Origin: Streptomyces sp. NRRL F-525
Lineage (GTDB): Bacteria; Actinomycetota; Actinomycetes; Streptomycetales; Streptomycetaceae
Length of the DNA: 64,000 nt
Direction: 5' to 3'
Assembly: GCF_000716605.1 (NCBI RefSeq)
Contig: NZ_JNXE01000039.1
Location: 38,661-102,660 of the forward strand
Every line of letters begins with the position of its first letter. Positions within the stretch are counted from its first letter, which is position 1. Made by a program: the position numbers and the translations under genes. Of the stretch, positions 33,973-43,224 are shown in pieces. The notes below the pieces were generated by a model, which saw only the letters and a program-made list of their open reading frames with translations, was not told where the DNA came from and made no database searches.

Positions 33973-35199
33973 GTGACAACGCCGGACATAGCAGCGCGGC
34001 GCGTACTGGGGGCCATCGCCGCCCTGGTGGTCGGCACCCTCACCCTCAGCGCGTGTGGTGGCAACGCCAGCGCGGACGCCAACACCGACGGCAAGGGCGG
34101 CGGCAACACGACCGCCAAGACGTCCACCGCGAAGATCACCATCTCCGCCAAGGACGGCGCGACGAACGCGTCCATCAACTCCACCGGCGTAAAGGTCAGC
34201 GACGGCACGCTGACCGACGTGAAGATGACGGTCTCCGGTTCGGGGGAGGCCGTGGACGGCGCGATCGCCGCGAACGGCGCGAGCTGGAAGCCGAAGGAGC
34301 AGTTGGAGCGCGGCACCAAGTACCAGATATCGGCGACCGCGAAGGACTCCAGCGGCAAGACCGCCGCCGCCAACTCCATCTTCACCACCGTCACTTCGAG
34401 CAACAGCTTCATCGGGACGTACACCCCGGACAACGGGACGACGGTCGGTGTCGGGATGCCGGTGTCGTTCAACTTCGACAAGGTGATCAGCGACAAGAAG
34501 GCCGTGCAGTCGCACATCACGGTCACGTCCAGCACCGGCCAGCAGGTCGTGGGCCACTGGTTCGGGGCGCAGCGGCTCGACTTCCGGCCGCAGGACTACT
34601 GGAAGGCCGGTTCCAAGGTCACGATGAAGATCGACCTGGACGGCGTGCAGGGCGCGAACGGCGTCTACGGCGTGCAGAAGAAGACCGTGACGTTCAACGT
34701 CGGCCGCTCGCAGGTCTCCACCGTGGACGTCAACACGCAGACCATGACGGTCGTACGCGACGGCCAGACCCTCAAGTCCCTGCCGATCTCCTCCGGCAGC
34801 CCCGAACACACCACGTACAACGGGCAGATGGTGATCTCCGAGAAGTTCACCCAGACCCGGATGAACAGCCAGACGGTCGGCCTGGGCGGGGAGTACGACA
34901 TCCCGGACGTGCCGCACGCGATGCGCCTGACCTCGTCGGGAACGTTCATCCACGGCAACTACTGGTACAACAAGTCCAACCCGCCCTTCGGCCAGACGGG
35001 CACCAGCCACGGCTGTGTCGGGCTCGCGGACGTACAGGGCGCGCAGGGCGCGACGAACGCCGCCTGGTTCTACGACAACTCGCTCATCGGCGATGTCGTG
35101 GTCGTGAAGAACTCCCCCGACAAGACGGTCGCCCCGGACAACGGGCTCAACGGCTGGAACATGGCGTGGAGCGAGTGGACCGCCGGAAGTGCTGCCTGA
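33973..35199 (+). CDS. L,D-transpeptidase lipoprotein
   Basis: A 408-residue envelope enzyme making 3-3 peptidoglycan cross-links. The signal sequence ends in a lipobox (LTLSACGG), so it is lipid-anchored. Two immunoglobulin-like domains (about 50-150 and 150-250) precede the YkuD catalytic domain. The active site is HGNYWYNKSNPPFGQTGTSH followed by GCVGL, with Cys348 as nucleophile and His346 before it. GTG start. A terminator hairpin follows. Confidence 0.94.
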   Translation: MTTPDIAARRVLGAIAALVVGTLTLSACGGNASADANTDGKGGGNTTAKTSTAKITISAKDGATNASINSTGVKVSDGTLTDVKMTVSGSGEAVDGAIAANGASWKPKEQLERGTKYQISATAKDSSGKTAAANSIFTTVTSSNSFIGTYTPDNGTTVGVGMPVSFNFDKVISDKKAVQSHITVTSSTGQQVVGHWFGAQRLDFRPQDYWKAGSKVTMKIDLDGVQGANGVYGVQKKTVTFNVGRSQVSTVDVNTQTMTVVRDGQTLKSLPISSGSPEHTTYNGQMVISEKFTQTRMNSQTVGLGGEYDIPDVPHAMRLTSSGTFIHGNYWYNKSNPPFGQTGTSHGCVGLADVQGAQGATNAAWFYDNSLIGDVVVVKNSPDKTVAPDNGLNGWNMAWSEWTAGSAA

Positions 35200-35222
35200 C
35201 CGGCGGGTTTTGACGGAACTTC

Positions 35223-35251
35223 GGGCCGCGCGGGAACATCTCGCGCGGCCC
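35223..35251 (+). terminator. Terminator after L,D-transpeptidase
   Basis: Arms GGGCCGCGCG and CGCGCGGCCC around a 9-nt loop, followed shortly by GTTTT. Confidence 0.8.
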
Positions 35252-35356
35252 GCGCGTTTTCCGGGCATACGTTTTCTCGGTTCCCGGACATGATGTCCGA
35301 CCGAGGGGCTACGGTATGCACCCACAAGGTGACATGCAGCAACGCCGGGAGAAGCC

Positions 35357-36112
35357 TTGAGCGTTCCGTACGACACGGCAGCGTACGAACAACCCGAGTC
35401 GCCCGAGTCTCCGCAAGAGCATCTCGCGCGACTCCTCGGCCGTGCCCTGAACTCCTTCGAGCTGCCGGACGAGACGATAGGGCGTCTCGACTGCGCGCTG
35501 GCGCACGACAGTTCGCTGCACTCCGCGCACCACAGCGCCGGCCTGCACCGGGAGACGTACCGGCACACATGGCTGCTCGCCGACGGTTCCGCGCTCACCC
35601 TGTGGGAGCTCGTCCACAACACCGTGCTGGGCAGAGACACTCAGCACGAGGTGTACGTCGACGAGGAGGAGCTGCGCATCGCGACCGCGCGGCTGCCGCT
35701 GCCGCCGGACACACCGGAGCCCCCGGACTTCGAACTGCCGGTGATGGTGCAGCTGGCGCCGTTCCCGGAGCCCCGGCACACGTATCTGGCGGACGACTCC
35801 GCGGACCACGCGCGCCGTTTATTGCGCCGGGCGGAGAACGTGGACCGGCCGGACGGCGAGACGGCCGCGCTGCTGGAGACGGCGTTCGCGCACCAGATCA
35901 CGCAGGCCTTCGGCCGCCCGTTCCGAGCGGGCCGCGCGGCGCTCTGCTTCTCGCTCTACGAGCACGCGTTCCTGCTGCAGGACGGCGCGGAGATCTCCCT
36001 CTGGGAGGTCGAGCACACGGCGACACCGGACGGCCGTCACATGTGCGAGGTGTACGCCAGCGAGGACGCGGCCCGCGACGCGATGGAGCGCCGGGCGGCG
36101 CAGGTCTCCTAG
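35357..36112 (+). CDS. DUF6227-like Streptomyces protein
   Basis: A 251-residue soluble acidic protein starting at TTG. It begins SVPYDTAAYEQPESPESPQE, then HLARLLGRALNSFELPDETI. Two similar halves (TWLLADGSALTLWELVHN and AFLLQDGAEISLWEVEHT) indicate an internal duplication, each ending in a short E-V-Y segment. This matches, as I recall, a family restricted to Streptomyces and relatives. No enzymatic motif. Function unknown. Confidence 0.72.
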   Translation: MSVPYDTAAYEQPESPESPQEHLARLLGRALNSFELPDETIGRLDCALAHDSSLHSAHHSAGLHRETYRHTWLLADGSALTLWELVHNTVLGRDTQHEVYVDEEELRIATARLPLPPDTPEPPDFELPVMVQLAPFPEPRHTYLADDSADHARRLLRRAENVDRPDGETAALLETAFAHQITQAFGRPFRAGRAALCFSLYEHAFLLQDGAEISLWEVEHTATPDGRHMCEVYASEDAARDAMERRAAQVS

Positions 36113-36149
36113 CAGCCCCGAGCCGGGCCGTTCAAAGCCCGCCGCCGAG

Positions 36150-36404
36150 TCAACGCCCGTCGCTGAGCTGTCGTACCAGACCCGCGAAGGCGTCCCGCTC
36201 CGCCGGGGTCAGTTCGACGGACTCCACGTGCGGAGCGGTGTGACGCTGGTTCGGGAGACCGTGCAGCGGGTGGGCCGCGTGCCACACGGTGGGCTCCGCG
36301 AGGGAGCGGCGCAGGACGCGCGTCAGGCCGAACACCCAGGCGACGGTCGCCAGGGCGAGAACGGCCACACCGGTCAGCTGGAGGATCGAGACGTGCTCAG
36401 GCAT
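36150..36404 (-). CDS. Small membrane protein
   Basis: An 84-residue protein starting at the ATG at 36404 (MPEHVSILQLTGVAVLALAT). One membrane segment covers about residues 8-28; the rest is a short cytoplasmic tail ending LTPAERDAFAGLVRQLSDGR. No family recognised. It is convergent with the DUF6227-like gene. Confidence 0.62.
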   Translation of the reverse strand: MPEHVSILQLTGVAVLALATVAWVFGLTRVLRRSLAEPTVWHAAHPLHGLPNQRHTAPHVESVELTPAERDAFAGLVRQLSDGR

Positions 36405-36519
36405 GCGTTCCAGTAGACACCACGGTCCGGGACCGTGGTCCCGGACCGTGACGTATCTCGCAGTTGCCGTGAACACCTCACGGTGGCCCAAAAGAGCCCA
36501 GACGGAGGCCGGAAAGAGG

Positions 36520-38568
36520 CTAGGCGGCGACCGGCTGCTTCGTGTCCGCCGCAGGAGCGGATATGTCCTCCGGCGCTCCGGGGGCCGCGCTGCCGGCAGG
36601 CGACTTGCGCATGCCCTTCAGTACGACGACCAGGGCCGCGCTGACGCACATGCCGACCGCGATGGCGATCAGGTAGAGGAACGCGTGGCCGATCAGCGGG
36701 ACCACGAAGATGCCGCCGTGCGGGGCCCGCAGGGTCGCGCCGAACGCCATCGACAGGGAGCCGGTGATCGCGCCGCCCACCATCGCGGACGGGATGACCC
36801 GCAGCGGGTCGGCCGCCGCGAACGGGATCGCGCCCTCGGAGATGAAGGAGGCGCCCAGGACCCAGGCGGCCTTGCCGTTCTCGCGCTCGGTCTCGGTGAA
36901 GAGCTTGCCGCGCACGGTCGTCGCCAGGGCCATCGCCAGCGGCGGGACCATGCCGGCCGCCATCACCGCGGCCATGATCTTCATCGCCGAGTCGCTCGGG
37001 CTGGAGACCGCGATGCCCGCAGTGGCGAAGGTGTACGCGACCTTGTTGACCGGGCCGCCGAGGTCGAAGCACATCATCAGGCCGAGCAGGGCGCCCAGCA
37101 GGATCGCGTTCGAGCCGCTGAGGCCGTTGAGCCAGTCGGTCATGCCCTTCTGCGCCGAGGCGATCGGTTTCCCGATGACCACGAACATCAGGAACCCGAC
37201 GATCGCCGTGGAGATCAGCGGGATCACCACCACCGGCATGATCCCGCGCACCGCCTTGGGGATCTTCACCTTCTGGATCGCCAGCACCACACCACCGGCG
37301 ATCAGACCGGCGGCAAGACCGCCGAGGAAGCCCGCGTTGATGGTGGAGGCGATCATGCCGCCGACGAATCCGGGCACCAGACCCGGCCGGTCCGCCATGC
37401 CGTAGGCGATGTAACCCGCCAGCACCGGGACCAGGAAGCCGAAGGCGACGGCGCCGATCTGGAACATCAGCGCGGCCCAGCTGTCGGTCTGCGTCCACAC
37501 GAAGTGGTCCATGACCGAGGGCGCCGACTTGATCTCGTAGCCGCCGATCGCGAAGCCGAGGGCGATCAGCAGACCGCCCGCGGCGACGAACGGGACCATG
37601 TAACTGACGCCGGACATCAGCCACTTGCGCAGCATCGAGCCGTAGCCCTCGCCCGCCTCGCCGCCGCGCTCGACCGGGGTCGGCGCGGATCCGCCGCTGA
37701 CCTCGCCGCGCTCCGCCTTGCCGCGGACCTCGGTGATCAGCTCGGCGGGACGGTTGATGCCCGCCTTGACGCCGACGTCGACGGTCGGCTTGCCGGCGAA
37801 GCGCTCCTTCTCCCGTACGGGCACGTCGTGGGCGAAGATCACGGCGTCCGCCGCCGCGATCACCGCCGGGTCGAGCCGGGTGAAACCGGCCGAGCCCTGC
37901 GGCTCGACGACGAGTTCGACACCGGCGTCCCGGCCCGCGTTCTCCAGCGCCTCGGCCGCCATGTAGGTGTGCGCGATGCCGGTCGGGCAGGAGGTGACGG
38001 CGACGATACGGAACGGCTGCGCGTCGGCGCCCGTGTCCGCAGCGGCCGTAGAAGCCGTGGAACTGCCCGCCGCGGCGCCGGCGGAGGCCGCCACCGGCGT
38101 CGCGGCGGAGTCTGTGCCGCCCTCGGGTTCGTCGCCGCGGATCAGGGCCGCCGCGCTCTCCGCGTCGCCCACGGACCGCAGCGCGGACGTGAACTCGGCG
38201 TTCATGAGCTGCCGGGCCAGCGCGGAGAGGATCGTCAGGTGGGCGTCGTCGGCCCCGGCGGGCGCGGCGATCAGGAAGATCAGGTCCGCGGGGCCGTCGG
38301 GGGCACCGAAGTCGACGCCCTCGGCGCTGCGGCCGAAGGCGAGCGACGGCTCGGTGACGTACTCGCTGCGGCAGTGCGGGATGCCGATGCCGCCGTCCAG
38401 GCCGGTCGGCATCTGCGCCTCGCGGGCGGCCACGTCGGCGAGGAAGCCCTCCAGGTCGGTGACCCGGCCCTGGGCGACCATGCGCTCGGCGAGGGCACGT
38501 GCCGCCGCCTCTTTGGTATCGGCGGACAGGTCGAGGTCGACCAGGTCCGCGGTGATCATCTCGCTCAT
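36520..38568 (-). CDS. fruA: PTS fructose transporter, EIIABC fusion
   Basis: A 682-residue phosphotransferase transporter that imports fructose as fructose-1-phosphate. Order is EIIA (about 1-145, phospho-His65 in GIGIPHCRS), an Ala/Ser-rich linker, EIIB (phospho-Cys194 in VAVTSCPTGIAHTYMAAE), then EIIC with about 9-10 membrane segments from residue 340. AAGGAG upstream fixes the ATG at 38568. It is the last gene of fruR-fruK-fruA, with 139 bp after fruK. Confidence 0.95.
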   Translation of the reverse strand: MSEMITADLVDLDLSADTKEAAARALAERMVAQGRVTDLEGFLADVAAREAQMPTGLDGGIGIPHCRSEYVTEPSLAFGRSAEGVDFGAPDGPADLIFLIAAPAGADDAHLTILSALARQLMNAEFTSALRSVGDAESAAALIRGDEPEGGTDSAATPVAASAGAAAGSSTASTAAADTGADAQPFRIVAVTSCPTGIAHTYMAAEALENAGRDAGVELVVEPQGSAGFTRLDPAVIAAADAVIFAHDVPVREKERFAGKPTVDVGVKAGINRPAELITEVRGKAERGEVSGGSAPTPVERGGEAGEGYGSMLRKWLMSGVSYMVPFVAAGGLLIALGFAIGGYEIKSAPSVMDHFVWTQTDSWAALMFQIGAVAFGFLVPVLAGYIAYGMADRPGLVPGFVGGMIASTINAGFLGGLAAGLIAGGVVLAIQKVKIPKAVRGIMPVVVIPLISTAIVGFLMFVVIGKPIASAQKGMTDWLNGLSGSNAILLGALLGLMMCFDLGGPVNKVAYTFATAGIAVSSPSDSAMKIMAAVMAAGMVPPLAMALATTVRGKLFTETERENGKAAWVLGASFISEGAIPFAAADPLRVIPSAMVGGAITGSLSMAFGATLRAPHGGIFVVPLIGHAFLYLIAIAVGMCVSAALVVVLKGMRKSPAGSAAPGAPEDISAPAADTKQPVAA

Positions 38569-38707
38569 CGCGGGCTCCTTCGCACGCGTATCGCCCGGCA
38601 ACTGCCGTGGGCGGGGGTGGGGACGGGGGTACAGCGGGACTTCGGGGAGGGGAGGGTGGCCGGTAACGGGGCGTACCGGTGAGCGGTCATGACGACCCTG
38701 GAGGCGC

Positions 38708-39655
38708 TCATGTCACCGGCTCCGTCAGGACGCGGTCCACCGGGACGTCCGCCGTGACCGTCACCGCGGCCGGGTCGAGATCGGCCGGGGTGGGCATCAC
38801 GCTGCCGGGGAGCTGGACGGCGGCGGCGCCGTGGGCGACGGCCGAGGCCAGGGCCTCCGGGCCGTGGCCGCCGGCGATCAGGAAGCCGGCCAGCGAGGAG
38901 TCCCCCGCGCCGACATTGCTCCGTACGACGTCGACGCGCGCGCTGCCGAACCAGGCACCGGAGCCGTCCACGAGCAGCTGCCCGTCGGCCCCGAGGCTGG
39001 CGAGGACGGCACCCGCGCCCAACTCCCGCAGTTCTTCAGCGGCTTTGACCGCGTCGCCGACGGTGGCGAGCGGGCGGGAGACGGCCTGCGCGAGTTCCTC
39101 GGCGTTGGGCTTCACCACGTCCGGGCGTTCGCGCAGCGCCTCGATGAGCGCGGGGCCGGAGGTGTCGAGGGCGATCCGGACGCCGACGGCGTGCGCGCGG
39201 GCGACCAACTCGGCGTACCAGGACGGCGCGAGGCCGCGCGGGAGGCTGCCGCAGCAGGCGATCCAGTCGGCGTCACGCGACTGCTGCCGGACCGTCTCCA
39301 GGAGCAACTCCTGTTCGGCTGCGGTCAGTTCGGGCCCGGGTGCGTTGATCTTCGTGAGGACGCCGTCCGCCTCGGCCAGCGCGATGTTCGAGCGGGTGGC
39401 CCCGGCGACCGGGACCGGCGCGACCTCGATGCCCTGCGCGTCGAGCAGATCCGCGACCAGCGCGCCCGGCGCTCCGCCCAACGGCAGGACGGCGACCGTA
39501 CGGCGGCCCGCGGCGGCTACCGCGCGGGAGACGTTGACGCCCTTGCCGCCCGGGTCCATGCGCTCGCCGGTGGCCCGTATGACCTCGCCGCGGTCCAGCG
39601 AAGGGACCTCGTAGGTGCGGTCGAGGGACGGGTTCGGGGTGACGGTGAGGATCAT
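38708..39655 (-). CDS. fruK: 1-phosphofructokinase
   Basis: A 315-residue PfkB-family kinase that phosphorylates fructose-1-phosphate to fructose-1,6-bisphosphate. The N-terminal PfkB block is DPGGKGVNVSRA (about 34-45). The catalytic Asp252 lies in NVGAGDSSLAGF. It starts TPNPSLDRTYEV, as in FruK. The ATG overlaps the fruR stop by 4 bp, so translation is coupled. Confidence 0.95.
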   Translation of the reverse strand: MILTVTPNPSLDRTYEVPSLDRGEVIRATGERMDPGGKGVNVSRAVAAAGRRTVAVLPLGGAPGALVADLLDAQGIEVAPVPVAGATRSNIALAEADGVLTKINAPGPELTAAEQELLLETVRQQSRDADWIACCGSLPRGLAPSWYAELVARAHAVGVRIALDTSGPALIEALRERPDVVKPNAEELAQAVSRPLATVGDAVKAAEELRELGAGAVLASLGADGQLLVDGSGAWFGSARVDVVRSNVGAGDSSLAGFLIAGGHGPEALASAVAHGAAAVQLPGSVMPTPADLDPAAVTVTADVPVDRVLTEPVT

Positions 39656-40413
39656 GCGCGCACTACTTCCATGCCGCCGCGCTCCATGGCGGTGGCGTCT
39701 TCTGGGCTCAGCCCGCTGTCGGTGATCAGCAGGTCCACGTCGCTCAGGGCGCCGAAGCGGGCGAAGTGCTCCTGGCCGTGCTTGGCGGAGTCGGCGAGCA
39801 GCACCACGCGGCGGGCGGCGGTCATCGCCGCGCGCTTGACCGCGGCCTCGGCGAGGTCGGGGGTGGTCAGCCCGTGTCCGGCGGAGAAGCCGTTGGCCGC
39901 GACGAACACGACGTCGGCGCGGATCTCGCCGTACGCCCGCAGCGCCCAGGCGTCCACGGCGGCGCGCGTACGGTGCCGCACGCGCCCCCCGACGAGGTGG
40001 AGCTGCATGCCCGGGTGGTCCGCGAGGCGGGCCGCGATGGGCAGCGAGTGGGTGACGACGGTGAGCTCGGCCTCCAGCGGGATGATGCCCGCGAGGCGGG
40101 CGATCGTCGTACCGGCGTCGAGGATCACCGTGCCCTGCGTGGGCAGCTCGGCGAGGGCCGCCTTGGCGATCCGGTCCTTCTCGTCGGCCGCCGTCGACTC
40201 GCGCTCGGCGAGGTCCGGCTCGAAGTCCAGCCGCCCGGCGGGTATGGCACCGCCGTGCACCCGGCGGACGAGTCCCGCGCGGTCGAGGGCCTTCAGATCC
40301 CGGCGGATCGTCTCCGCCGTGACCTGGAACTCCTCGGCCAGCGACACCACGTCCACCCGGCCGCCGTCACGGGCCAGCCGGAGGATCTCCTGCTGCCGCT
40401 CCGGTGCGTACAT
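39652..40413 (-). CDS. fruR: DeoR-family fructose operon repressor
   Basis: A 253-residue regulator. The N-terminal HTH has RQQEILRLARDGGRVDVVSL and ETIRRDLKALDRAGLVRRVHGGA, the DeoR signature. The C-terminal domain (ILDAGTTIARLA onward) resembles the phosphosugar-sensing fold; fructose-1-phosphate is the usual inducer in the family. First gene of the operon. A half-site pair upstream is a candidate operator. Confidence 0.92.
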   Translation of the reverse strand: MYAPERQQEILRLARDGGRVDVVSLAEEFQVTAETIRRDLKALDRAGLVRRVHGGAIPAGRLDFEPDLAERESTAADEKDRIAKAALAELPTQGTVILDAGTTIARLAGIIPLEAELTVVTHSLPIAARLADHPGMQLHLVGGRVRHRTRAAVDAWALRAYGEIRADVVFVAANGFSAGHGLTTPDLAEAAVKRAAMTAARRVVLLADSAKHGQEHFARFGALSDVDLLITDSGLSPEDATAMERGGMEVVRA

Positions 40414-40433
40414 GTCCGTTCGCCTCCGACCTT

Positions 40434-40499
40434 TGCCCGAACTTGTGGTTTCGCTGGGAGGCTACGCCCGGATTTCCGGAAAGTAAACAGGTTCGGGCA
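40434..40499. promoter_or_regulatory. Candidate FruR operator region
   Basis: TGCCCGAAC (40434-40442) and GTTCGGGCA (40491-40499) are perfect inverted 9-mers 48 bp apart, flanking TTTCCGGAAA (40473-40482). The block lies 20-86 bp upstream of the fruR start, where autorepression would act. Confidence 0.5.
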
Positions 40500-40578
40500 T
40501 TAGGTGGACATGAACGGGCAGAGCGATCTTTATCGGGGGCGCCTTGCGGTGCCTTTTGGGGAGAGGTGCGGTGTGCGG

Positions 40579-41097
40579 TCAGCTGTGGCGCAGGTCCTTG
40601 ATCCTCTTCTGGGCGGCGAGGACGGCGCGCACCAGTTCACCCCGGGCGGCCTCCTGCCGCATGGCGAGGATGAGCTGGGCCCGGTGGTACGGAACGGTGA
40701 TGCGCGTGACGGGGCCGGGCTCGGGCAGGGCGGTGGCGACATAGCCCCGCACGCACTCGACCACCTTCGCCAGTTCGAGGCGGACGGCCTCGGTGTGGTC
40801 GGTGACTCCCTCGATCATGTTGCCGATCGAGGAGATCTCCGCGAAGTCGTCGGCGACGCAGGGCTTCCGGGTGAGGCCGCACTGGGCCTTGTAGAGGTCA
40901 CCGAGCCATTCGGCCGGCTTGTCGAGGTCGGTGTTCGTCTCGTCCTTGCGGCGGATCTTCCGCGTCCAGGCGAAGAACTGCCTCTGGTGCCGGTGGGACA
41001 ACCCGGCGAACAGACCCATGACGAGGGCGGAGGTGGCGGTCAGGAGGAGGGTGCCGGCACTGGTGCCGATCGCCAGCGTGGTGGTGCTGGTCATCAT
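40579..41097 (-). CDS. Hypothetical membrane protein paired with Crp-like regulator
   Basis: A 172-residue protein with one membrane segment (about 5-32, TLLLTATSALVMGLFAGL) and a cytoplasmic helical domain containing two or three cysteines (AQCGLTRKPCVADD). The ATG at 41097 or 41094 is the start. It follows the Crp/Fnr gene by 80 bp on the same strand. I recognise no family; the pairing suggests a shared response. Confidence 0.62.
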   Translation of the reverse strand: MMTSTTTLAIGTSAGTLLLTATSALVMGLFAGLSHRHQRQFFAWTRKIRRKDETNTDLDKPAEWLGDLYKAQCGLTRKPCVADDFAEISSIGNMIEGVTDHTEAVRLELAKVVECVRGYVATALPEPGPVTRITVPYHRAQLILAMRQEAARGELVRAVLAAQKRIKDLRHS

Positions 41098-41177
41098 GCG
41101 GTGATCCGTTCGGGGGCGGAGCGTGAGCGGCAGAGGAGCCGGAGCGCCGGAGTGGGGGTCCGGCACGCCGGGCGGTG

Positions 41178-41915
41178 TCAGTTCCCGACGGCGAGGTGGC
41201 GCAGCGCGTCGACGTCGTGCACGACGAACCGGCGGTACCGGGCTTCGATGATCCCGTGGTACCGCAGGGTCCGGATCGCGTTCTCGGTGGTGGAGACGGC
41301 GAGTTGGAGGGCCGCGGCGAGGTCCTTCTGGCCCGGGCCGACGATGTGGGTGGAGCCTGCCCTCGGGCCGGGGGAACCCACGGTGTCGGCGAGGTGCGCC
41401 AGGAGCCTGCTGACGCGCTCCAGGGGTGGCCTGGTGGCCATGGTGTAGACGAGTTCGTCGCTGCGGTTGCGCTCTTCGAGGCTGCGCAGGAGGGCGAGTC
41501 GGATCTCGGGCCACTTGCCCAGCAGGGCGTTGAAGTACTGGGCGCGGCAGGGGATGGCCACCGTCTCGGCCAGGCACTTGGTGAGGACGGCGGAGCCGGG
41601 GGTGACGAGCTTGGCCTCGCCGATCAGCTGGCCGCGGCCCCGGAACCGCGTGACGGTGGGGACGTGCTCCCCCTCGCCGAGCGGGAAGCGGTCCTGGCGT
41701 ACGACGCCGTCCCAGATGATGTAGACGTTCCGGTCGTCCGGTCCGATCGGCAGGTGCTCGTCCCGCGCGAAGCCGCGGCTGCACAGGCCGGCCTCCAGCA
41801 GGGCGCGCCAGTCCTCCCTGTCCAGACACCGCAGGAAGCTTCCCCGGGGCTTGTTCTCGCAGCCCTCGAGGAAGTCGATCGGCCGTGCGGTGTCGTCGGT
41901 CGCGAGTGTCCTCAC
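41178..41915 (-). CDS. Crp/Fnr-family transcriptional regulator
   Basis: A 245-residue regulator. GGAG seven bases upstream selects the GTG at 41915; the frame stays open to 42065. The cyclic-nucleotide-binding-like barrel spans about 30-150 (DRNVYIIWDGVV, LIGEAKLVTPGSAVLT). The C-terminal winged helix has AGSTHIVGPGQKDLAAALQL and STTENAIRTLRYHGII. Three N-terminal cysteines are present, but no clear Fnr iron-sulphur pattern. The ligand is unknown. Confidence 0.85.
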   Translation of the reverse strand: MRTLATDDTARPIDFLEGCENKPRGSFLRCLDREDWRALLEAGLCSRGFARDEHLPIGPDDRNVYIIWDGVVRQDRFPLGEGEHVPTVTRFRGRGQLIGEAKLVTPGSAVLTKCLAETVAIPCRAQYFNALLGKWPEIRLALLRSLEERNRSDELVYTMATRPPLERVSRLLAHLADTVGSPGPRAGSTHIVGPGQKDLAAALQLAVSTTENAIRTLRYHGIIEARYRRFVVHDVDALRHLAVGN

Positions 41916-43164
41916 TCGCCGGCTCCGAAGGCCGCGGCGGCGCGTGTCCCGGCGTACGCGCCGCGAGGCGCGCGATGGTGACGATGTGTCACGGTACGCA
42001 TGGGGGTCTGGGTCCCTTTCTCTGTTCTGTTGAAGCTCTGCGGCCCCGCCGGTCGGCGGGGTCACGGGTGACGGGTCCGGCCTCCCTCTCCGGGAGGTGC
42101 GGCAACGCCCGGGTGGTGAGGCCGGGGGGAAACAGTTGAGCGAGACAGAACGGTACCGCTCGTTGCGAGAGAAGAGCCAGTCGCGATTCCGAAGGTACCG
42201 CGACGAATAGTGATCATGGCTCGAAACCCCTCACGGCGGGGCTTCGCCACAGAAGATCACACGTAATCCGGACGGAAAAGTGACCACCAATTTCGCAATT
42301 ACCAAACCGGTTACCATCGCAGCCCGCGCCCTCTCCGAGGTACGTCGGGACACTTCTCCGGTGAGCGACATATGACGCCCACACAAACCGGCGGCAAAGA
42401 CGAGAGGCCCTGGGGCACCACCCCCAGGACCTCCCGGAAAGGCCCGGACCCGTCAGGGATCAGACCGCTGCCCAGTAAACACCACGACCGGCCTTTGGGT
42501 CACTCCCCATCAGGCGACAAGGCCGCTCCGGCACGGGACGGCCAGGGCCAACCGCCGTCCCGAAGCTGTCACCGACAGCACATCCTCCCGTACACGCCGT
42601 CGGAATATCCCACCCGACTGCACTCTTTATCCCTTTTGCAGACATGAAGGCGGGACCGTTACCATCCCTGCAGCCGCGTGACAGCACCCGCAAATGACAG
42701 CCATCGATCAAGAACTAACAGATTCCGCCAACACGCCCCACCGGACCAACGGCCCGATCGGCCGCCGGCGCACCCGAAGAACCGACCACCCGACACCTCG
42801 GCAATTCCCTTCCGAGAGGCAGTCCGATTCGAAAAGAAATACCGCGCAGCAACACGGGGAACGGATTATCACCGGGGAATTCAGGGTTCACCACAGCACA
42901 CAGCAAAATATCGACTAATGGATACAGGCATCAGCGTCCGAGTCCCGCTCCGCCCCACCCATCCCATCACCATCTCTCACTCTGTCAATTTCCTTGCGGG
43001 CCCGCCGGGTTGGGCACACGTGCCGCCGCGAAGCCGGAGCGTTCCCTCGTAAGCGACCTCTTCACTACGCGGCGTGACATCCGGCACCGCCCACGCCGTC
43101 GGATCTGCCCGGCGTACGCCTCCCCCCGCGCACCGGCGTACGCCAATGTCCGACCGGTTGCACC
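41916..43164. other. Long intergenic region without recognisable gene
   Basis: About 1.25 kb. The first part is the Crp leader with a CCCCGCC/GGCGGGG hairpin near 42043-42063. From about 42250 to 42960 the DNA is less GC-rich than its surroundings. Short frames exist on both strands but lack ribosome sites and Streptomyces codon bias. No tRNA or repeats found. Confidence 0.5.
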
Positions 43165-43204
43165 GAGCGCCCCGCCCCGGGTACGACCTCGGGACGGGGC
43201 GCTC
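43165..43204 (-). terminator. Terminator of the DHA2 MFS gene
   Basis: GAGCGCCCCG (43165-43174) pairs with CGGGGCGCTC (43195-43204), with an additional CCCGGG/CCTCGGG inner stem. It starts 20 bp past the stop on the minus strand. Confidence 0.75.
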
Positions 43205-43224
43205 TCCTGCGTTGCCGAACGGCG

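Noticed and set aside
42460..42711. Cysteine-containing minus-strand frame (a possible peptide precursor)
   Set aside because: Poor codon bias, no modification enzymes nearby and no recognisable leader; not convincing.
42372..42918. Short plus-strand frames in the Crp upstream region
   Set aside because: No ribosome sites and codon use unlike either host genes or the AICE; not supportable as genes.
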